From DASUVM01 sp036378955 (GTDB lineage Bacteria; Patescibacteriota; Saccharimonadia; Saccharimonadales; Saccharimonadaceae), in the NCBI GenBank assembly GCA_036378955.1, contig DASUVM010000003.1, positions 62,001 to 126,000 of the forward strand: a stretch of DNA of 64,000 nucleotides, read 5' to 3'. Under the pieces are notes generated by a model. The model saw only the letters and a program-made list of their open reading frames with translations. It did no database searches and was not told where the DNA came from. Position numbers and translations under genes: made by a program. Shown here one piece after another: positions 25,302 to 34,708 of this stretch (the first letter of the stretch is position 1; every line of letters begins with the position of its first letter).

Positions 25302-26924
25302 TTGTCTAAGAAGCTTCATGCGTTTCGTTGGTTCATCGACCAATTTAAGGCATTGTGGATACTCAGTGTCATAACGGCGCTAGTTGCTGCTGCGGCCGGC
25401 GTACTAACAGATGTAGTCGTGCCTTATATGGTGGCTCAGATTCTGGGGATGGTAGCGCGTGGAGCAACGTTCGGCGAGCTCGTCGATTCCTTGTTAATTC
25501 TAACGGCGAGTGCCGGGGGCGGTTGCATACTGGGGCCACTTCGGCTGTCATTGTGTCGTGAGCTTCAAGATCGAGGCCATAGTGGCCTGATGGATGCCGT
25601 TCAAAAGATCGTACTGCGTAGCCCCTCGTTGTCATGGCAGAAGGATCACGGCATCATTATGGCGGCCATGAGTGAGTTCTTTGGCACCTGGCAGCGGATC
25701 GTGCAGTTTTGCTTTAACAGTGTCATCCGGTTTGTGGCGAGCATAGTTGGCCTGTCGGTCGTTATGTGGTTTCATATGCCGGCAGTCATACTGCCCTGTT
25801 GGCTTTTGCTGGCTGGAATCTTCTTATTTGCGAGCAAGTTTGCTGATGTTGTAGGTGCAACATGGTCTACTTACATTAAACGGCGAACGCACGAGTACAG
25901 TATCATGGGAAACCTGGTCAAAGCCTCCCAGATGGCCTATCTGACAGAACGGCTGGTGCCAGCTCGTGAGCTAGCAGGCAAGCGACGTTCCATAGCGATG
26001 CGTGCCTATCGAAAGCGCATGGTGCAGTTTCAGGTAGCGTTGGCGGTGCTGAATCACGGCTTTAAAGTCATCGGCGTGCTCTGTGGCGCACTTATGGCAA
26101 CAGTGTTCGGCGCCGGGCCTGAGGCGGCAACTATCCTGATTGTGTTCGGTCTGACGCTAAGCGAACAGATGAACGTCATCTTTAGCTTGAACGATGTCAT
26201 CAGCGGCTCTGCAGTCGACGCAGAACCATTGATCCGGCAGCTGGAGGAATCGAAGGCTCTCGGCCCCGAGATTGGCGCCAAAAACTCGGTGGTCGAGTTT
26301 AAAAACGTCACCGTTCGCTACACCGACGAAGAGAGCAGCGACGTTGTTGTCCGAATCTCGGATATGTTGATTAAGCCCGGCATAACTTTACTATGGGGGC
26401 CATCGGGCTGTGGTAAAACCTCAGCACTTATGGCACTAAGCCGTGCTATCGACTACGAAACGAGCCACGACGGCTACTTGACGATTGACGGATTCGAGGT
26501 AAGAAACTACGATACAAGAAAAGTAGTAGTGTTCGGCCAGCAGTCTCTAGACACGCTCAATATGAAAGTCAGAGCGCTGTTTAGGCCGAGGCGAGCCGGC
26601 AGGTGGGCGCGCCAGCGAGCATTGTGGTGCGTCGGCTACTCGATGGCTCCAACCGGGCGATTGTTGAAGAGCTTGAGCGGCGGGCAGCGCGAGCGCGTCT
26701 TGCGCGGCTCTCAAATTTGCGCAATTCTGCAAAGAGACCACGAACGTGCCGGTGTCTTGCTGCTCGATGAGCCAACCAATAATCTTGGCGACTACCACAT
26801 TCACCGGCTTATCCAGGGGCTAACATGGCTTCGGGGTTACGACCCCGAGCTGGCGATTGTGCTTGTTAGTCACGACCCCCGTTTTCTCAATGTCGCCGAC
26901 AGCGTTGTCGAGATGGCAACCTAG
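25302..26924 (+). CDS. ABC transporter, fused membrane and ATPase domains
   Basis: A 540-residue half-transporter: about five to six membrane helices in residues 15-300, then an ATPase domain with Walker A GPSGCGKTS (about 366-374), signature LSGGQRERVL (about 457-466), Walker B GVLLLDEPTNN (about 486-496) and H-loop VLVSHDP. It is the exporter type and would work as a dimer; the cargo is unknown. It begins with TTG after AGAAGG. GC content is about 55%, and a hairpin terminator closes it, so it resembles the other GC-rich accessory genes. Confidence 0.8.
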   Translation: MSKKLHAFRWFIDQFKALWILSVITALVAAAAGVLTDVVVPYMVAQILGMVARGATFGELVDSLLILTASAGGGCILGPLRLSLCRELQDRGHSGLMDAVQKIVLRSPSLSWQKDHGIIMAAMSEFFGTWQRIVQFCFNSVIRFVASIVGLSVVMWFHMPAVILPCWLLLAGIFLFASKFADVVGATWSTYIKRRTHEYSIMGNLVKASQMAYLTERLVPARELAGKRRSIAMRAYRKRMVQFQVALAVLNHGFKVIGVLCGALMATVFGAGPEAATILIVFGLTLSEQMNVIFSLNDVISGSAVDAEPLIRQLEESKALGPEIGAKNSVVEFKNVTVRYTDEESSDVVVRISDMLIKPGITLLWGPSGCGKTSALMALSRAIDYETSHDGYLTIDGFEVRNYDTRKVVVFGQQSLDTLNMKVRALFRPRRAGRWARQRALWCVGYSMAPTGRLLKSLSGGQRERVLRGSQICAILQRDHERAGVLLLDEPTNNLGDYHIHRLIQGLTWLRGYDPELAIVLVSHDPRFLNVADSVVEMAT

Positions 26925-26934
26925 ATGTGTCCCG

Positions 26935-26972
26935 TCTGGCGCGCTGACTTTTGTTTTAGAAAGCGCGCCAGA
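26935..26972 (+). terminator. hairpin terminator of the ABC gene
   Basis: 11-bp perfect stem TCTGGCGCGCT / AGCGCGCCAGA around a T-rich loop, 10 bases after the stop. Confidence 0.7.
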
Positions 26973-27047
26973 TATTTAAAACCACAGAAGTTAGCACCTT
27001 TTTATGTATCAGGAACGAACTTATTCGAGATACAATGCCAAGCAAGA

Positions 27048-27976
27048 GTCAATACAATATTCATCCCAATCACGAAATAACCCCCACCTGGTATCCAAGT
27101 AGTGTGCGGATATAGTGCAGGGCGTAGCCCTGCACACTTCTAGGGAACGAAGTGACCAAGAAGAAATGTTCCTTGAGCTTGCCAAAGACAGCCTCAATCT
27201 TTGGTCGTTGTTTGAGCAAGTGGTGCTGCCAGTCTGCCATTGTCCATGTCTGCTTTGGTCTGGGTGGCGAGATCACCGCACAGCGGTAGTCTCGCCAGAG
27301 ATGCCTTCTCGTGACTTTGGCGGTGTAGCCAGCATCACCAACGACAATTCTTGTCGTGCGGTTCACGAGATGCTTGAGCTGGATGACATCAGCTTCGTTG
27401 GCGCTCGTGAACCACACGGCTGCCAACCTGCCACGGTGGTCAATGCTTGCATGCAGCTTAAAGCCGTAGTGCCAGCCCTGCCAGTTTTTGCCGAACTGGG
27501 CAATACCTCTCGCCACTTTGTGGCGGTCGGCTCGGAGGAGCCGACAAACGGGCAGCATGGTTGAGTCGGCAAAGCGTAGTGGAGCAGCAGTAGACAACGT
27601 TGCGCACAGTAATCTGCCCAGTACCGGCAACAGCCGGTGTGTATGGGGCGACAAAGTTTTGGTAAGAAGGAAGTCGAGGGAAGTACTCTCGATAGTCTCT
27701 TCGTATCCAGTCGTAAAGAGAACGAAGGGTTTTGTGCGGTTCGGTCAGCCCATCCCAGATGAGCATCGTTACCAGCTCACTGTCACGAAGGACAGGTTTT
27801 CTGCCCCTTGTATCTTTTTGTTTGGGTACGACGCTAACGCGTCGTCTACCCAAACAAAAATATCTACAATATACTGTTTCTGTAAAGCACGCATTTGTTT
27901 GCTCCTGTTTGTGTTTCCAACTACAAGAGTAGCAGAGGCGTGTTTTATTTCGTGATTGGGGTTTTTTGGTATTGAC
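27048..27976 (-). mobile_element. IS982-family insertion sequence, decayed
   Basis: About 929 bp. The two ends share GTCAATAC at the tips (27048-27055 and 27969-27976 inverted) and a perfect inner 16-bp inverted repeat CCCAATCACGAAATAA (27065-27080, inverted at 27945-27960). The internal gene matches IS982 transposases. No target duplication is evident. Confidence 0.75.
27070..27894 (-). pseudogene. IS982-family transposase with two frameshifts
   Basis: Three frames must be joined: an N-terminal part from ATG 27894 (MRALQKQYIVDIFVWVDDAL), a middle part in a second frame (RKPVLRDSELVTMLIWDGL, then REYFPRLPSYQNF) and a C-terminal part in a third frame (LRFADSTMLPVCRLLRADRH, then GYTAKVTRRHL and RPKIEAVFGKLKEHF). 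The last carries the DDE core: D in FADST, D in VVGDAGY and E in KIEAVF. The second shift lies near 27655 next to AAAAC. Probably inactive. Confidence 0.7.
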
Positions 27977-28000
27977 ATACTCTAACATACATGATAATAT
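27972..28000 (+). promoter_or_regulatory. promoter straddling the IS end
   Basis: TTGACA (27972-27977) lies on the right tip of the insertion sequence; TAATAT (27995-28000) lies 17 bases further in flanking DNA. The insertion may have created this promoter for the gene at 28168. Confidence 0.5.
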
Positions 28001-28037
28001 AATAAAACTGATATTTACATCAGCGATCCTTTTAGCC

Positions 28038-28091
28038 GAGTCACTAGGGATGGTGACGTCATATACATTATTTCACCATCCCTAGTGACTC
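28038..28091 (+). repeat. perfect 18-bp inverted repeat in the leader
   Basis: GAGTCACTAGGGATGGTG (28038-28055) and its exact reverse complement (28074-28091) enclose an 18-base loop. A third partial copy, CGGAGTCACTAGGATCC, follows at 28104-28120. It lies in the 5' leader of the gene at 28168, where it could protect mRNA or regulate it. Confidence 0.75.
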
Positions 28092-28167
28092 CACGATGAT
28101 TAGCGGAGTCACTAGGATCCTAACCCGAACCCCACAATCGTGGGCCAGTGGAACATGGAGAACCTAG

Positions 28168-28581
28168 ATGAACACCCGGCAGAAGTTGTACAAGCTCGCC
28201 TTTCACGGCGTCGTCGCCCTCATCACCGATGAGGCGTACCGTGCCCGCATGGAGGCAGAGGAAGCGTACAGCAGTACCCACGCCTACCCGCGCGACCTAT
28301 GGCTGCAGGTGGCAGGTGGCACCCTGACCTTCGTCGACCCGATCGACTACGAGTGCCGGTCGGGGCCCGCATTCTACAGCGGCACCTTCGACATGCTGGA
28401 GCCCCTCAAGGTGTACCACGACATTCTCCCCCTACCCAAGGAGTACTGTTCGTGGTTCATGGTGCCCTTCGCGCCAGTCGGCGACTACGAAGAGGACATA
28501 CGCTGCCTCAAAATGGGCTACGGCCCTCAGGCAGACAAGGTGACCGCACTGTTGCGACCCGTCGACCAGTCCCAGCCGTAG
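28168..28581 (+). CDS. small GC-rich accessory protein (paralogue of 48877-49338)
   Basis: A 137-residue soluble protein, GC about 62%, far from its neighbours. I do not recognise the family, but it is related to the protein at 48877-49338: both have YK-x-A-x-x-G near the start, then GGTLTFV or AGTLTFV (about 50-56), a Tyr/Pro stretch and FYSGTF or LYTGSF, then a final GYG or GFG motif. Start is supported by GGAGAA. It sits directly beyond an insertion sequence and between hairpins. Confidence 0.55.
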   Translation: MNTRQKLYKLAFHGVVALITDEAYRARMEAEEAYSSTHAYPRDLWLQVAGGTLTFVDPIDYECRSGPAFYSGTFDMLEPLKVYHDILPLPKEYCSWFMVPFAPVGDYEEDIRCLKMGYGPQADKVTALLRPVDQSQP

Positions 28582-28614
28582 CCCACGCATCATCATCGCG
28601 CAAAAGGATCTCGT

Positions 28615-28640
28615 CCGGCACCCACAGTGCCGGGCGTTTT
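28615..28640 (+). terminator. intrinsic terminator
   Basis: CCGGCAC, 5-base loop, GTGCCGG, then GCGTTTTCC. Confidence 0.75.
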
Positions 28641-28680
28641 CCTTTGGTGCGACCGTGTTTTTACTTCTGCATATTGTAGG

Positions 28681-30528
28681 CTAAGAAGACCTATAAGCTA
28701 TCTCGTGACGGCTCGTTTTATGCGGCCCAAAGAACACCTTCGTGTATAAACGTATAGTGCTCACGCCCACGAGTAGATATGAAAAGCAAAAGAGCACCAC
28801 CTGAAAAGCATGGCTCTCAGGAACCGAACTTAAGAGAATATCTTGCGCCAAAAAAGATGGGCTGATAGGAAATGCCATAAAAAGAAGCGCTACGATAAAA
28901 AAGAAATTGCCCAACTTTGCGAATGCATATATAGACCCGCCATAATCACGCAAGCCACTCGGCTCGCCCCTTGCCTCTAAATACCGAAGGCACACATAAC
29001 CCACTATGAAGGCTGCCACCACCCCAGCGCTGTACATTGCAAGATATCCCCAACCTCCAGTAGATGCCGTCACCAAGAAAAGTGCACTAAAAAGGTTCCC
29101 TAGCAATATGAGGTTCCAGCACGTCCTGGCAGCATGTTTTGTTGTATATGCCCGTAAGTAAAAGATGATACTTACTATGGCTGCGACCGTAGATATAGCA
29201 AGTAGCGCGGCAGCGGAAAGCGTGAGCGATGCAGCAGCCGTGAGAGCAATCAAAAAGAGAGTGAGTGAAAGCACCTGAACAGATGGCTTATCGAGCAGAA
29301 CGAACACCCTCCCAATAGATTTCAGGGGTTTCCATAAGTAATGGCTCACCGCCGAATTCATGCTCCACTCTTTAATCCCCAGCACATAGAACGTGGCACG
29401 GAGCTTTCCTAGGATTGTATTTTTAATTTTTTGGTGCGGGGGCACGAATGAAAAAACCTGGTCATGAACAAGATAACTGACGGCCGACGGAGAAATGAGT
29501 AACTGATAAGCTCTTAGGGAGGCATTGCTGACAAAGTGTAGTAATACCAGCCAATGGAGCCCGGCGGCCAATTCGATAAACATTATGCCAATTTGAGTGA
29601 TGGAAGCGTAGGCGATTTGCGTTTTTACAGATGATTGAACCCTCGCAATTGACGAAGCAACAACTGCGGTAACAAGCCCAACGGCCGCAACGGCAATTCG
29701 AAGCCACATATCATCTTCCCAAAGTGGGAACGTTCGCAGTAGCAAAAAGAGGCCCATATGCACAGAAAGCGCACCGTAGAAGATCGCACTTGATGTCGTA
29801 GGCCCTTCCATAGCGCGCGGCAACCAGTACGAGAACGGGAATTGTGCAGACTTAACCATCGCTACCATGAGCAACAAAAGGCCAAGCACGAGAATGCCAC
29901 CCTCGTAGGCAGCAAGTCCAGAAAGTTCAGCAAAGTTCACACTCTTCTCGAAAATATGGTGTGCCCACCAGATAGCGGCAAGCAAGAAGGCATCACCAAT
30001 TCGATACACCGAAAAAACTTTTAAGGCGTTTTGCGCCGGTAAAAATCGATCTCTATAAAAGGCAATAAGCAACACAGAGCTTATGCCGATAAGCTCCCAC
30101 CCCACAAAGAGCACTTCGAAGTTGCCGGCAAGAATTATAAGCGATAAGCCAATAAAGAATAGTAAAACGGTACTATAAAATCTCTTAAAACCCTGTTCGC
30201 GGTGCAAATAATACTTGCTAAAGACGAAGATGAGAGCCGTCATAGCTATAGCCACGCCTAAAAATAGTGCCGCAACAGAGTCAAAATAGAAAGCAAGGTG
30301 AAAGGCGTAGCTATGGCTCGCATATAATGATCCGATACTCCTGAGCACTGGGGAAGCACCCGTGCTCAGCCACTCATAGCCAAAGCAGAGGAATGCTGCA
30401 AGTTCTACAAGTATTGTTGTAATTGCCACTACAAAGAGAGGCTGTTCCCATTTTCTAGGCATAAGAATACACCCGATAAAGCCAAGAACTGGAACGAGTA
30501 CTAACGTGGTGAAGAATTGCATTAACAT
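28681..30528 (-). CDS. dabB: DabB-like proton-conducting subunit (NuoL family)
   Basis: A 615-residue protein with about 14 membrane helices, homologous to the NuoL/MrpA antiporter family: LLFFIGLSLIILAGNFEVLF, VGWELIGISSVLLI and PFSYWLPRAMEGPTTSSAIF (about 225-244) are the characteristic quinone-oxidoreductase stretch with conserved Glu and Lys residues. It is paired with a DUF2309 gene 10 bases upstream, which identifies a DAB inorganic carbon pump rather than complex I. It would couple proton entry to CO2 hydration by DabA. No other nuo gene is near. Confidence 0.85.
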   Translation of the reverse strand: MLMQFFTTLVLVPVLGFIGCILMPRKWEQPLFVVAITTILVELAAFLCFGYEWLSTGASPVLRSIGSLYASHSYAFHLAFYFDSVAALFLGVAIAMTALIFVFSKYYLHREQGFKRFYSTVLLFFIGLSLIILAGNFEVLFVGWELIGISSVLLIAFYRDRFLPAQNALKVFSVYRIGDAFLLAAIWWAHHIFEKSVNFAELSGLAAYEGGILVLGLLLLMVAMVKSAQFPFSYWLPRAMEGPTTSSAIFYGALSVHMGLFLLLRTFPLWEDDMWLRIAVAAVGLVTAVVASSIARVQSSVKTQIAYASITQIGIMFIELAAGLHWLVLLHFVSNASLRAYQLLISPSAVSYLVHDQVFSFVPPHQKIKNTILGKLRATFYVLGIKEWSMNSAVSHYLWKPLKSIGRVFVLLDKPSVQVLSLTLFLIALTAAASLTLSAAALLAISTVAAIVSIIFYLRAYTTKHAARTCWNLILLGNLFSALFLVTASTGGWGYLAMYSAGVVAAFIVGYVCLRYLEARGEPSGLRDYGGSIYAFAKLGNFFFIVALLFMAFPISPSFLAQDILLSSVPESHAFQVVLFCFSYLLVGVSTIRLYTKVFFGPHKTSRHEIAYRSS

Positions 30529-30538
30529 ATATACTGTC

Positions 30539-33085
30539 CTACCTTATTATGTGCACGGGTAAGTTCTCTCTTGTGGCATCTAAAATGTGATTTGTTTTCA
30601 TTTTTGCAGTTGTCTCAAATGTACGAGATAGGTCATGTATAGTGGGTATGCTTTTTGTAAGCGGGATGTATTGAGTAAATTTGCCATCTTTGAAAACGTA
30701 GAGCGTTTGCTTTTCTGGGTGAAGAGCGATGAGATGAATCCATTCATTAGAAAACCATTCATATAAATCAGGCTTTGATGCTATAACCTTTTCAACTACC
30801 TCGGGGTGATGCTCAACAACCATAAGCAGCCGTACAGGATCATGCACCTCAACCATTTGTAAAGGAAGCCCAGAACGAAGATCTCCATCACTACTATTGG
30901 CGACCCCTACAAGGCCCATAACGTTGTGCGGCAGCTTTGTGCCCGCGCCAAGCTTGTAGTTGTCCATTCTTGAGAAAAAGTATTCCAAGTTTATACCACC
31001 GCAAACAGTTCCAAGCGGAGAAAGCACATTGAGCAGCAATGTACCATCTGGGTCGGTTCTGTAGTCATAAGAGTTTAAAAAAGCTCTGCGATCAAGAAAT
31101 AGGTGTTTCGTGAGATCTCTTCTGCCCACAACACATAACGCGTTCGTGCCGTGCCCAAGCTCTGGCCTTGGTTCAAAGTAAGAAACCGAGCGCTTTTTAA
31201 TGTCTTTTCTAATCTTCTTTATATCTTGTTTTGTGCTAATAGACATAAAACGACGCGAACGTTCTTTGGCGTCAAGATCGAGCGCCTCTTCAAACAGCTG
31301 TACGTTCTTGGCGTGTCTTTCTTTATTTTCATCGGTAAGCACGCCTTCATCATAGAATCTCATTTCATCGGCTGCTGTATCATGCAGAGCGCCCACAAAT
31401 TGCGTTGACTCAGGAATAGACAAACCGCGTGCTGCAAGCAGCTCCCGCACCGGCTGATGGTTTGCCATATAGGCAAAGACGCGCGCATTAACCAGGCCTG
31501 GCCTTCCGCTACAAGCACCACAGTCGTGCGCACCGTGGTGAGGGTTATTAGCACTGCTCGACCCGTGGCCTATGATATATACAATCGGAGAGAAGTTCTT
31601 GATAAATCCAATGCATCGAAGGGTTTTTTCGACGCGGTTCGCCATTTCTTGCGCCGTGAACCCGACTTGTAAGCCCTTTTCCTGAGCTTTCCCTGCGGTG
31701 TGAACAATGGTTAAGTCGGCATTTGGATCCATATGAGCAAATGCGTCAGCAATGGCTGGGCTCATAGTCGGGTTTATAAGATTAGCAATAAGCTTACCCA
31801 TTGCCGGAATCCCCAATAAGTAAGAAAAAAGAAGGCCTCTCACCAGCCTGTGAGAATGCTTATTGTACATAATTTCTTTTTCGTGTGTATGTTTGTCGCG
31901 CTTTGGCACTTCTTTAATGAGATACTTTGGAGTAACTGGCGCAGGGCAAAGCTTATCGTAAAATTTTGCGCCAGCGGGTTGAAAATAGAATTCCACCCCA
32001 AAAAAACCGGGCGCACCAAACGTCTCGGCACGGCTGTCTACGCTCTCGACGTAGGTTCGCAGCGAATATTCTCGGTCGTCAATACAAAAGATAGATTGAA
32101 AGCTTTTTGGTTCCGTACTTTCTTTGGTCGGCTGAGCGGGCATTGTAAATAATATGCCGGAAAGTACAGTATCGTAGTAACTCCACTCAAAGGCATCTTG
32201 CCATATTTTAATAACCTCACCTAACTCTGTAGATGGCTCATCTGCAAACATATCGAGTGGAGGTTGCGTAACCTTGTCGCCCAATGGCTCCCAGGCCTCC
32301 CCTAGACGCTCTGTGAGTGTATCGATCTCGAGCAAAAGCTCAAGCAGTATCATATCTTCTAAAGAGATCTTCTTTGAGTATAAGAGTGACCCCGGGTTGT
32401 CCTCAAGCGTCGATACAATACCCGACCATCCCCGATGCGCAAATTGCTGGTCGTAGATATACTGTTCGAAATAAGCCTCGTTACCCACTAACGTCTCGAG
32501 AAGTTTTGTCATTGTGGATGATTTGTCATAAAGCAGGTCGCGTGCCTTTTTTGTCTTGAAAAAGCTTACCGCACTGTGACTTTCTAGATCGCGTAACGCC
32601 CTTAGTAGACCCTTGTCTTCAAAAGGAAAGGGTGAAATAGCAATGCCTTGATCAATATAGCTACAGACAATGCGGAAGAGGAGCGGCTGCACGGCATTAT
32701 CCATATCAATAGAGTATTGTTGCCGCCATTCACTCCTGAGTCTGCCAATACGAGGTTCGAGCGGTGAATCATATGTTTTATGAAGAACCTTGGCATGCCA
32801 CTTCGTAAAGTCTTCTTCACCCTTTCTCTGGCGTATTATTCTTGTTAACGTCTTTGGCGCTATTCGTTTAATAGCATAAAGATCTCTATACTCGGTGAGG
32901 GTAAGAGTAGTTTGGTACCCAAAAATTGCAGACGCCTTGTATATTGCATCATAAAATTTCACATCTTGAAAAGCATGTAATGTATTATGATGCACGAAAT
33001 CTTTCAGCGGACCTTGCGTAGGAAGATAATGCTTTAGCACATGCAAAAGATGTGATTCATCGAAAAAGTTCTTTTTTTCAGACAT
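30539..33085 (-). CDS. dabA: DabA-like inorganic carbon transporter subunit (DUF2309)
   Basis: An 848-residue soluble, membrane-associated protein. It carries the beta-carbonic-anhydrase-like zinc site of DabA: FCIDDRE (Cys and Asp near residue 333) and, later, IGHGSSSANNPHHGAHDCGA with a His near 505 and a Cys near 518. It begins FDESHLLHVLKHYLPTQGPL and HHNTLHAF, the usual DUF2309 N-terminus. With DabB it is known in chemoautotrophs and in Firmicutes to accumulate bicarbonate. First gene of a two-gene operon; finding it here is unusual for an organism of this kind. Confidence 0.88.
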   Translation of the reverse strand: MSEKKNFFDESHLLHVLKHYLPTQGPLKDFVHHNTLHAFQDVKFYDAIYKASAIFGYQTTLTLTEYRDLYAIKRIAPKTLTRIIRQRKGEEDFTKWHAKVLHKTYDSPLEPRIGRLRSEWRQQYSIDMDNAVQPLLFRIVCSYIDQGIAISPFPFEDKGLLRALRDLESHSAVSFFKTKKARDLLYDKSSTMTKLLETLVGNEAYFEQYIYDQQFAHRGWSGIVSTLEDNPGSLLYSKKISLEDMILLELLLEIDTLTERLGEAWEPLGDKVTQPPLDMFADEPSTELGEVIKIWQDAFEWSYYDTVLSGILFTMPAQPTKESTEPKSFQSIFCIDDREYSLRTYVESVDSRAETFGAPGFFGVEFYFQPAGAKFYDKLCPAPVTPKYLIKEVPKRDKHTHEKEIMYNKHSHRLVRGLLFSYLLGIPAMGKLIANLINPTMSPAIADAFAHMDPNADLTIVHTAGKAQEKGLQVGFTAQEMANRVEKTLRCIGFIKNFSPIVYIIGHGSSSANNPHHGAHDCGACSGRPGLVNARVFAYMANHQPVRELLAARGLSIPESTQFVGALHDTAADEMRFYDEGVLTDENKERHAKNVQLFEEALDLDAKERSRRFMSISTKQDIKKIRKDIKKRSVSYFEPRPELGHGTNALCVVGRRDLTKHLFLDRRAFLNSYDYRTDPDGTLLLNVLSPLGTVCGGINLEYFFSRMDNYKLGAGTKLPHNVMGLVGVANSSDGDLRSGLPLQMVEVHDPVRLLMVVEHHPEVVEKVIASKPDLYEWFSNEWIHLIALHPEKQTLYVFKDGKFTQYIPLTKSIPTIHDLSRTFETTAKMKTNHILDATRENLPVHIIR

Positions 33086-33255
33086 AATTAACCTTGCATT
33101 CCATATTAATGCGATGCTTACGACGCTTCTAGAACTCGGCTCATAACAAATCAGCCAAGGCTTGCCTGACAGTTAGAGAGGGGTTCAGAGTCTTCTGCTT
33201 TATTTTACTCCTGTTAGGGATTTTGTAAATACGCCACATCCAGCGGTTTGGTCAA

Positions 33256-33474
33256 CTACGGTCGTGGTGTTATCGTAACGATCACCGCTTCATTGAGGAT
33301 CGTATCTGTCGGTGCCGCCCGCATTTTATTATGCAGTCTATTTACCAAGCTCATTAACCGTTGCCAGCGTACGCCTAATGCAGCCGCTTCGTTGGGGATT
33401 ACAACCCGTGGCTCTTCAAGATATACGTGCGTTACATCATTCTTCGTCGTTCTGATTCCAATTTCTTCATTCAA
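33256..33474 (-). pseudogene. fragment of unknown protein
   Basis: The frame from 33526 to a stop at 33256 reads like protein (WRDDASIAEGFGYLLNEEIG, then LEEPRVVIPNEAAALGV and LHNKMRAAPTDTILNEAVIV) but its only start is TTG 33474, and TGA closes the frame upstream at 33526-33528. It may be the C-terminal part of a lost gene. Family not recognised. Confidence 0.3.
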
Positions 33475-33619
33475 AAGGTAACCAAAACCCTCGGCTATGC
33501 TTGCATCATCTCGCCAAATGATGTCTCAGGGTGGTAAGGTTGGTTCATTATAAAATTTATACGCCCTTGCGTCAACTATCGACTTACTCGTCTGCGTTCA
33601 CTTCCTCAAACAGCCTACG

Positions 33620-33735
33620 GTGCATCGAACTCATTTACAGAGATGCTGTTAAACAAGAATCTCCGCATACACAAGCCTGCGGAGACCTTTTACGAAGACA
33701 TTTTTTGGGATAGTTGGAAGTGATGATGCCCAACA
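33620..33735 (+). repeat. hairpin repeat unit, copy F (degenerate)
   Basis: Carries ATCGAACTC (33624-33632), TTACAGAG (33635-33642) and a hairpin CTCCGCA/TGCGGAG (33661-33683). It then reads ETFYEDIFWDSWK* in one frame, which matches the MVNL peptide of copies A and B at the positions ETFF and YFWDGLE; the nucleotides TTTTTTGGGATAGTTGGAAG parallel copy B with a frameshift. The start codon is missing, so this copy is decayed. Confidence 0.55.
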
Positions 33736-33914
33736 AAGATGGGGAGGATAAAAGCATGTTTAGGTTCCTCGGCAGACAAAAGTACGCTTCGGGGGCTTGG
33801 AGAGTTCCAGAGCTCCAAATGTCTGGCGCGCGGTTAAAAAGCAAATTGCCGGTTACCACCAATAGCTTCAAACTGAGAAAAAGAAGGTTACTGACGAGCG
33901 GGATACGCTTGTGA

Positions 33915-34052
33915 AACGACGATGGTGACGTGATCGCCAACGATTCGGCTTCGGCCGACGACGCCAGCATGCGCCGCGTCTACCAGCGCGCCCAGTCTGA
34001 GCGCAACTGGCTGAATGTTTCGGATGGTACATACTATCTGATTCGTCGCTAA
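33915..34052 (+). pseudogene. GC-rich C-terminal gene fragment
   Basis: 46 codons ending in TAA: DSASADDASMRRVYQRAQSE and NWLNVSDGTYYLIRR, clearly coding in composition, with no proper start (TGA at 33912 precedes it). An intrinsic terminator follows at 34069, so this is the intact end of a gene whose front was lost. Confidence 0.4.
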
Positions 34053-34068
34053 GCTGACCTTCCGAAAT

Positions 34069-34098
34069 GCACCGTCTCATCAAAAGGCGGTGCTTTTT
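34069..34098 (+). terminator. intrinsic terminator
   Basis: GCACCG, 13-base loop, CGGTGC, then TTTTT. Confidence 0.75.
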
Positions 34099-34105
34099 GG
34101 TAATT

Positions 34106-34154
34106 TGGCAGTCCCCCGAGCACGCTAACACATAGTGTGTTCGGGGGACTGCCA
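34106..34154 (-). terminator. strong hairpin 3' of the gene at 34292
   Basis: 14-bp perfect stem TGGCAGTCCCCCGA / TCGGGGGACTGCCA with an inner AACACA/TGTGTT stem. Confidence 0.65.
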
Positions 34155-34291
34155 GGGTGAAGAGATGAAAACGAAAGATGATGCGAGCGCGGATGCACTC
34201 TAAGCGTCAACGTATCGTTCATCTCTCCACCGTGGCGGCAGCTCCCTATCTAGTCGTCCGCGTCAGCGGGAGCGCGAACTTGACCGTCGGG

Positions 34292-34684
34292 TCAGCGGCG
34301 GTTGCCGTAGTCCCGCTTCGGGTCGAAGCGCTTGTAGACGCGCTCCTGCTTGATTTTCTCGTTGGAGAAGATCATGGTGATCGTCTTGCCGTCGAAGCTG
34401 AGGATCAGGTCAACCACCTCCATCGTCAGCATCTCCTGGATGGACCAGAAGAAGGTGCACGAGATGTGCGGGCGGTTGTACTCCTCCAGCAGCCTGAAGT
34501 CGTAGCGGACACCGTTGAACATCTGGTAGATCTCGGTGGTGTCGGCCGGCGTCGGCTTGATCAGGACGATCGCGTCCCTGTCGTCCGTCGTGGACATGTA
34601 CTGGGTCGGTGGCTGGTAGAACTGGTCGGCGAGGCCGTCGAGCTTGGGGGTCGGCATCGGGAAGCCAGTCGTGTCGTTGGTCAT
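34292..34684 (-). CDS. small GC-rich accessory protein of unknown family
   Basis: A 130-residue soluble protein, about 60% GC. The N-terminus is Pro/Thr-rich; the middle (AIVLIKPTPADTTEIYQMFN, SIQEMLTMEVVDLILSFDG) looks like a compact alpha/beta fold. No motif allows a function call. The start has GAGGAG 8 bases upstream. Its leader contains a long hairpin (34709-34765) and its 3' side another (34106-34154), the same architecture as the gene at 28168. Confidence 0.5.
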   Translation of the reverse strand: MTNDTTGFPMPTPKLDGLADQFYQPPTQYMSTTDDRDAIVLIKPTPADTTEIYQMFNGVRYDFRLLEEYNRPHISCTFFWSIQEMLTMEVVDLILSFDGKTITMIFSNEKIKQERVYKRFDPKRDYGNRR

Positions 34685-34708
34685 GGAGGTTACTCCTCGG
34701 GTTGTTGT

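Larger units (their letters stand above)
33086..34068. other. intergenic mosaic upstream of dabA
   Basis: About 1 kb without an intact gene. It holds a minus-strand fragment at 33256-33474, repeat copy F near 33620-33735, and a plus-strand C-terminal fragment at 33915-34052. The remaining sequence shows nothing I can name. Confidence 0.5.

Noticed and set aside
22900..34052. TGA read as an amino acid
   Set aside because: Several coding-like stretches are preceded or interrupted by TGA, but clearly intact genes end in TGA (for example at 16257, 20567, 51639 and 59679), so a standard stop is more likely and these stretches are remnants.
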